Assembly: GCA_002411015.1 (NCBI GenBank)
Contig: DHPY01000123.1
Location: forward strand, 1 to 33,950
Origin: Armatimonadetes bacterium UBA5352
GTDB taxonomy: Bacteria > Armatimonadota > Zipacnadia > Zipacnadales > UBA5352
Length of the DNA stretch: 33,950 nt
Reading direction: 5' to 3'
Shown here: piece by piece, positions 33,276 to 33,950 of the stretch
Numbering within the stretch: position 1 is the first letter of the stretch
How the letters are laid out: each line of letters begins with the position of its first letter
The notes under the pieces: generated by a model
Database searches by the model: none
Seen by the model: the letters and a program-made list of their open reading frames with translations, nothing else
What the model was told of the DNA's origin: nothing
Program-made: the position numbers and the translations under genes

Positions 33276-33950
33276 TCACTCCGCTACAAGCAGGACGGGC
33301 TTCCAGACGCCGCCGGCGCCGGAGCGATCGGAGACCTCGACCACGACCGTGTTCGCCTCGCCGAAGCGGGCCACGTCCGTGAACTCCATCGCGAACGGGG
33401 TGGTCCAGTCGTCCGGGTTCACGAACGGGTGCTCGCCGACCGGCTCACCGTTCACCCAGACCGCCGCGCCCTCATCCACCGCGCCGAAGAGCAGGAAGAC
33501 CTTGCGCCCGCGGAGCGCCTCAGGCACCTCGAAGCTCACGCGGCAGAACGCGAGGCCGTCGAAGTCCTTCCCGTTCGCCTCACGCCACGCGGCCCCCACC
33601 GGCTGCTTCTCCCACGCGCTATCCACGCGCACATCGGCCCAGTCCGTCGCGGCGAGCCCCGGGTCGAACCAGCGCCGCTCGCGGCCAACCTCCTCCGGGT
33701 CCCAGCGCAGCTTCCAGTCCATGGGGAGCTGGCTGACGACCTCCCGGCCCTCAAGCTCCTCGGTCGGCCAGACCTCCCAGTAGCGCTTCTCGAGCCACGG
33801 GAGGAGGACCAGGTTGGCGACGTTCGTGTATTCGAGGCCCTTGCGGAACTCATTGAGCCGCGCCATCGCGCTGATCTGCTGCGCGACGCCATCCGGCCCT
33901 GAGGCCTCCGCGAAGACACGGGAGACCTCGGCGGTCAGGCGCGCGTGCTC
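33276..33950 (-). CDS. partial glycosidase-like protein, C-terminal carbohydrate-binding region (5' end outside window)
   Basis: 225 residues visible; the frame is open to the window edge, so the start lies beyond 33950. The sequence begins in helical segments (TAEVSRVFAEASGPDGVAQQ, NEFRKGLEYTNVANLVLLPW) and ends in a jelly-roll domain of the beta-galactosidase sugar-binding type: RRWFDPGLAATDWADVRVDS, ALRGRKVFLLFGAVDEGAAV, WVNGEPVGEHP, EANTVVVEVSDRSGAGGVW. Such domains bind sugars in GH2, GH35 and DUF4838-type proteins. Together with the DUF4838 gene it suggests polysaccharide use. Enzyme class cannot be decided from this fragment. Confidence 0.7.
   Translation of the reverse strand, partial: EHARLTAEVSRVFAEASGPDGVAQQISAMARLNEFRKGLEYTNVANLVLLPWLEKRYWEVWPTEELEGREVVSQLPMDWKLRWDPEEVGRERRWFDPGLAATDWADVRVDSAWEKQPVGAAWREANGKDFDGLAFCRVSFEVPEALRGRKVFLLFGAVDEGAAVWVNGEPVGEHPFVNPDDWTTPFAMEFTDVARFGEANTVVVEVSDRSGAGGVWKPVLLVAE

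Noticed and set aside
1..33950. CRISPR array, insertion sequence or tRNA-borne integration site
   Set aside because: No spaced direct repeats, transposase-like protein, terminal inverted repeats or tRNA gene were seen.

Overview
The window is high-GC bacterial chromosome with no rRNA, tRNA, CRISPR array or recognisable insertion sequence. An LptD/OstA-like outer-membrane protein beside secA points to a diderm. A carbohydrate-degradation flavour (a sulfatase-superfamily enzyme, a DUF4838 lipoprotein and a partial glycosidase-like protein) together with an SNF2 helicase pair would suit Armatimonadota- or Planctomycetota-type lineages. That taxonomic reading is inference only; no marker here settles it.

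Layout. (1) 1-4350: a sulfatase/alkaline-phosphatase-superfamily hydrolase (+), converging on a minus-strand operon of an unknown protein and an SNF2 helicase. (2) 4363-6321: DUF4838 secreted protein (-), divergent from purH. (3) 6399-13197: one-carbon and purine metabolism (purH, glyA, an MFS transporter, folC), interrupted by a HEPN-domain/BolA-like gene pair. A consensus sigma-70 promoter precedes purH, a leader with competing hairpins precedes glyA, and a strong intrinsic terminator follows glyA. (4) 13198-13722: a 525-nt non-coding gap holding a near-consensus promoter and, about 200 nt downstream, a strong terminator; it probably encodes a structured small RNA. (5) 13723-23928: a tightly overlapping, 13-gene flagellar-type export operon in canonical order (fliF-like, fliH, I, J, M, N, O, P, Q, R, flhB, flhA, sigma-28). 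(6) 23993-28909: terminator, extended -10 promoter, lptD-like gene and secA. (7) 28942-32464: a SufS-like aminotransferase with a NifU/IscU-like partner, prfB with its +1 programmed frameshift, and a secreted 5'-nucleotidase C-terminal-domain protein. (8) 32537-33172: a small membrane protein of unknown function. (9) 33276-end: a minus-strand, 5'-truncated glycosidase-like gene.

The most interesting region is the flagellar-type operon. Its FliF-like protein is about half the usual size. It keeps one ring-building domain and one membrane anchor and ends in a domain resembling the FliG middle domain; the FliG torque-generating C-terminal domain is absent. The FlhB homologue stops exactly before the conserved autocleaving NPTH domain. 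The FliM-like protein lacks the N-terminal CheY-binding motif. fliE, fliG, fliK, fliL, flhF/flhG, rod, hook, filament and stator genes are not in the window. The set could be a strongly reduced flagellum or a flagellum-derived secretion device that does not rotate or does not switch substrates in the usual way. The missing parts could also lie elsewhere in the genome.
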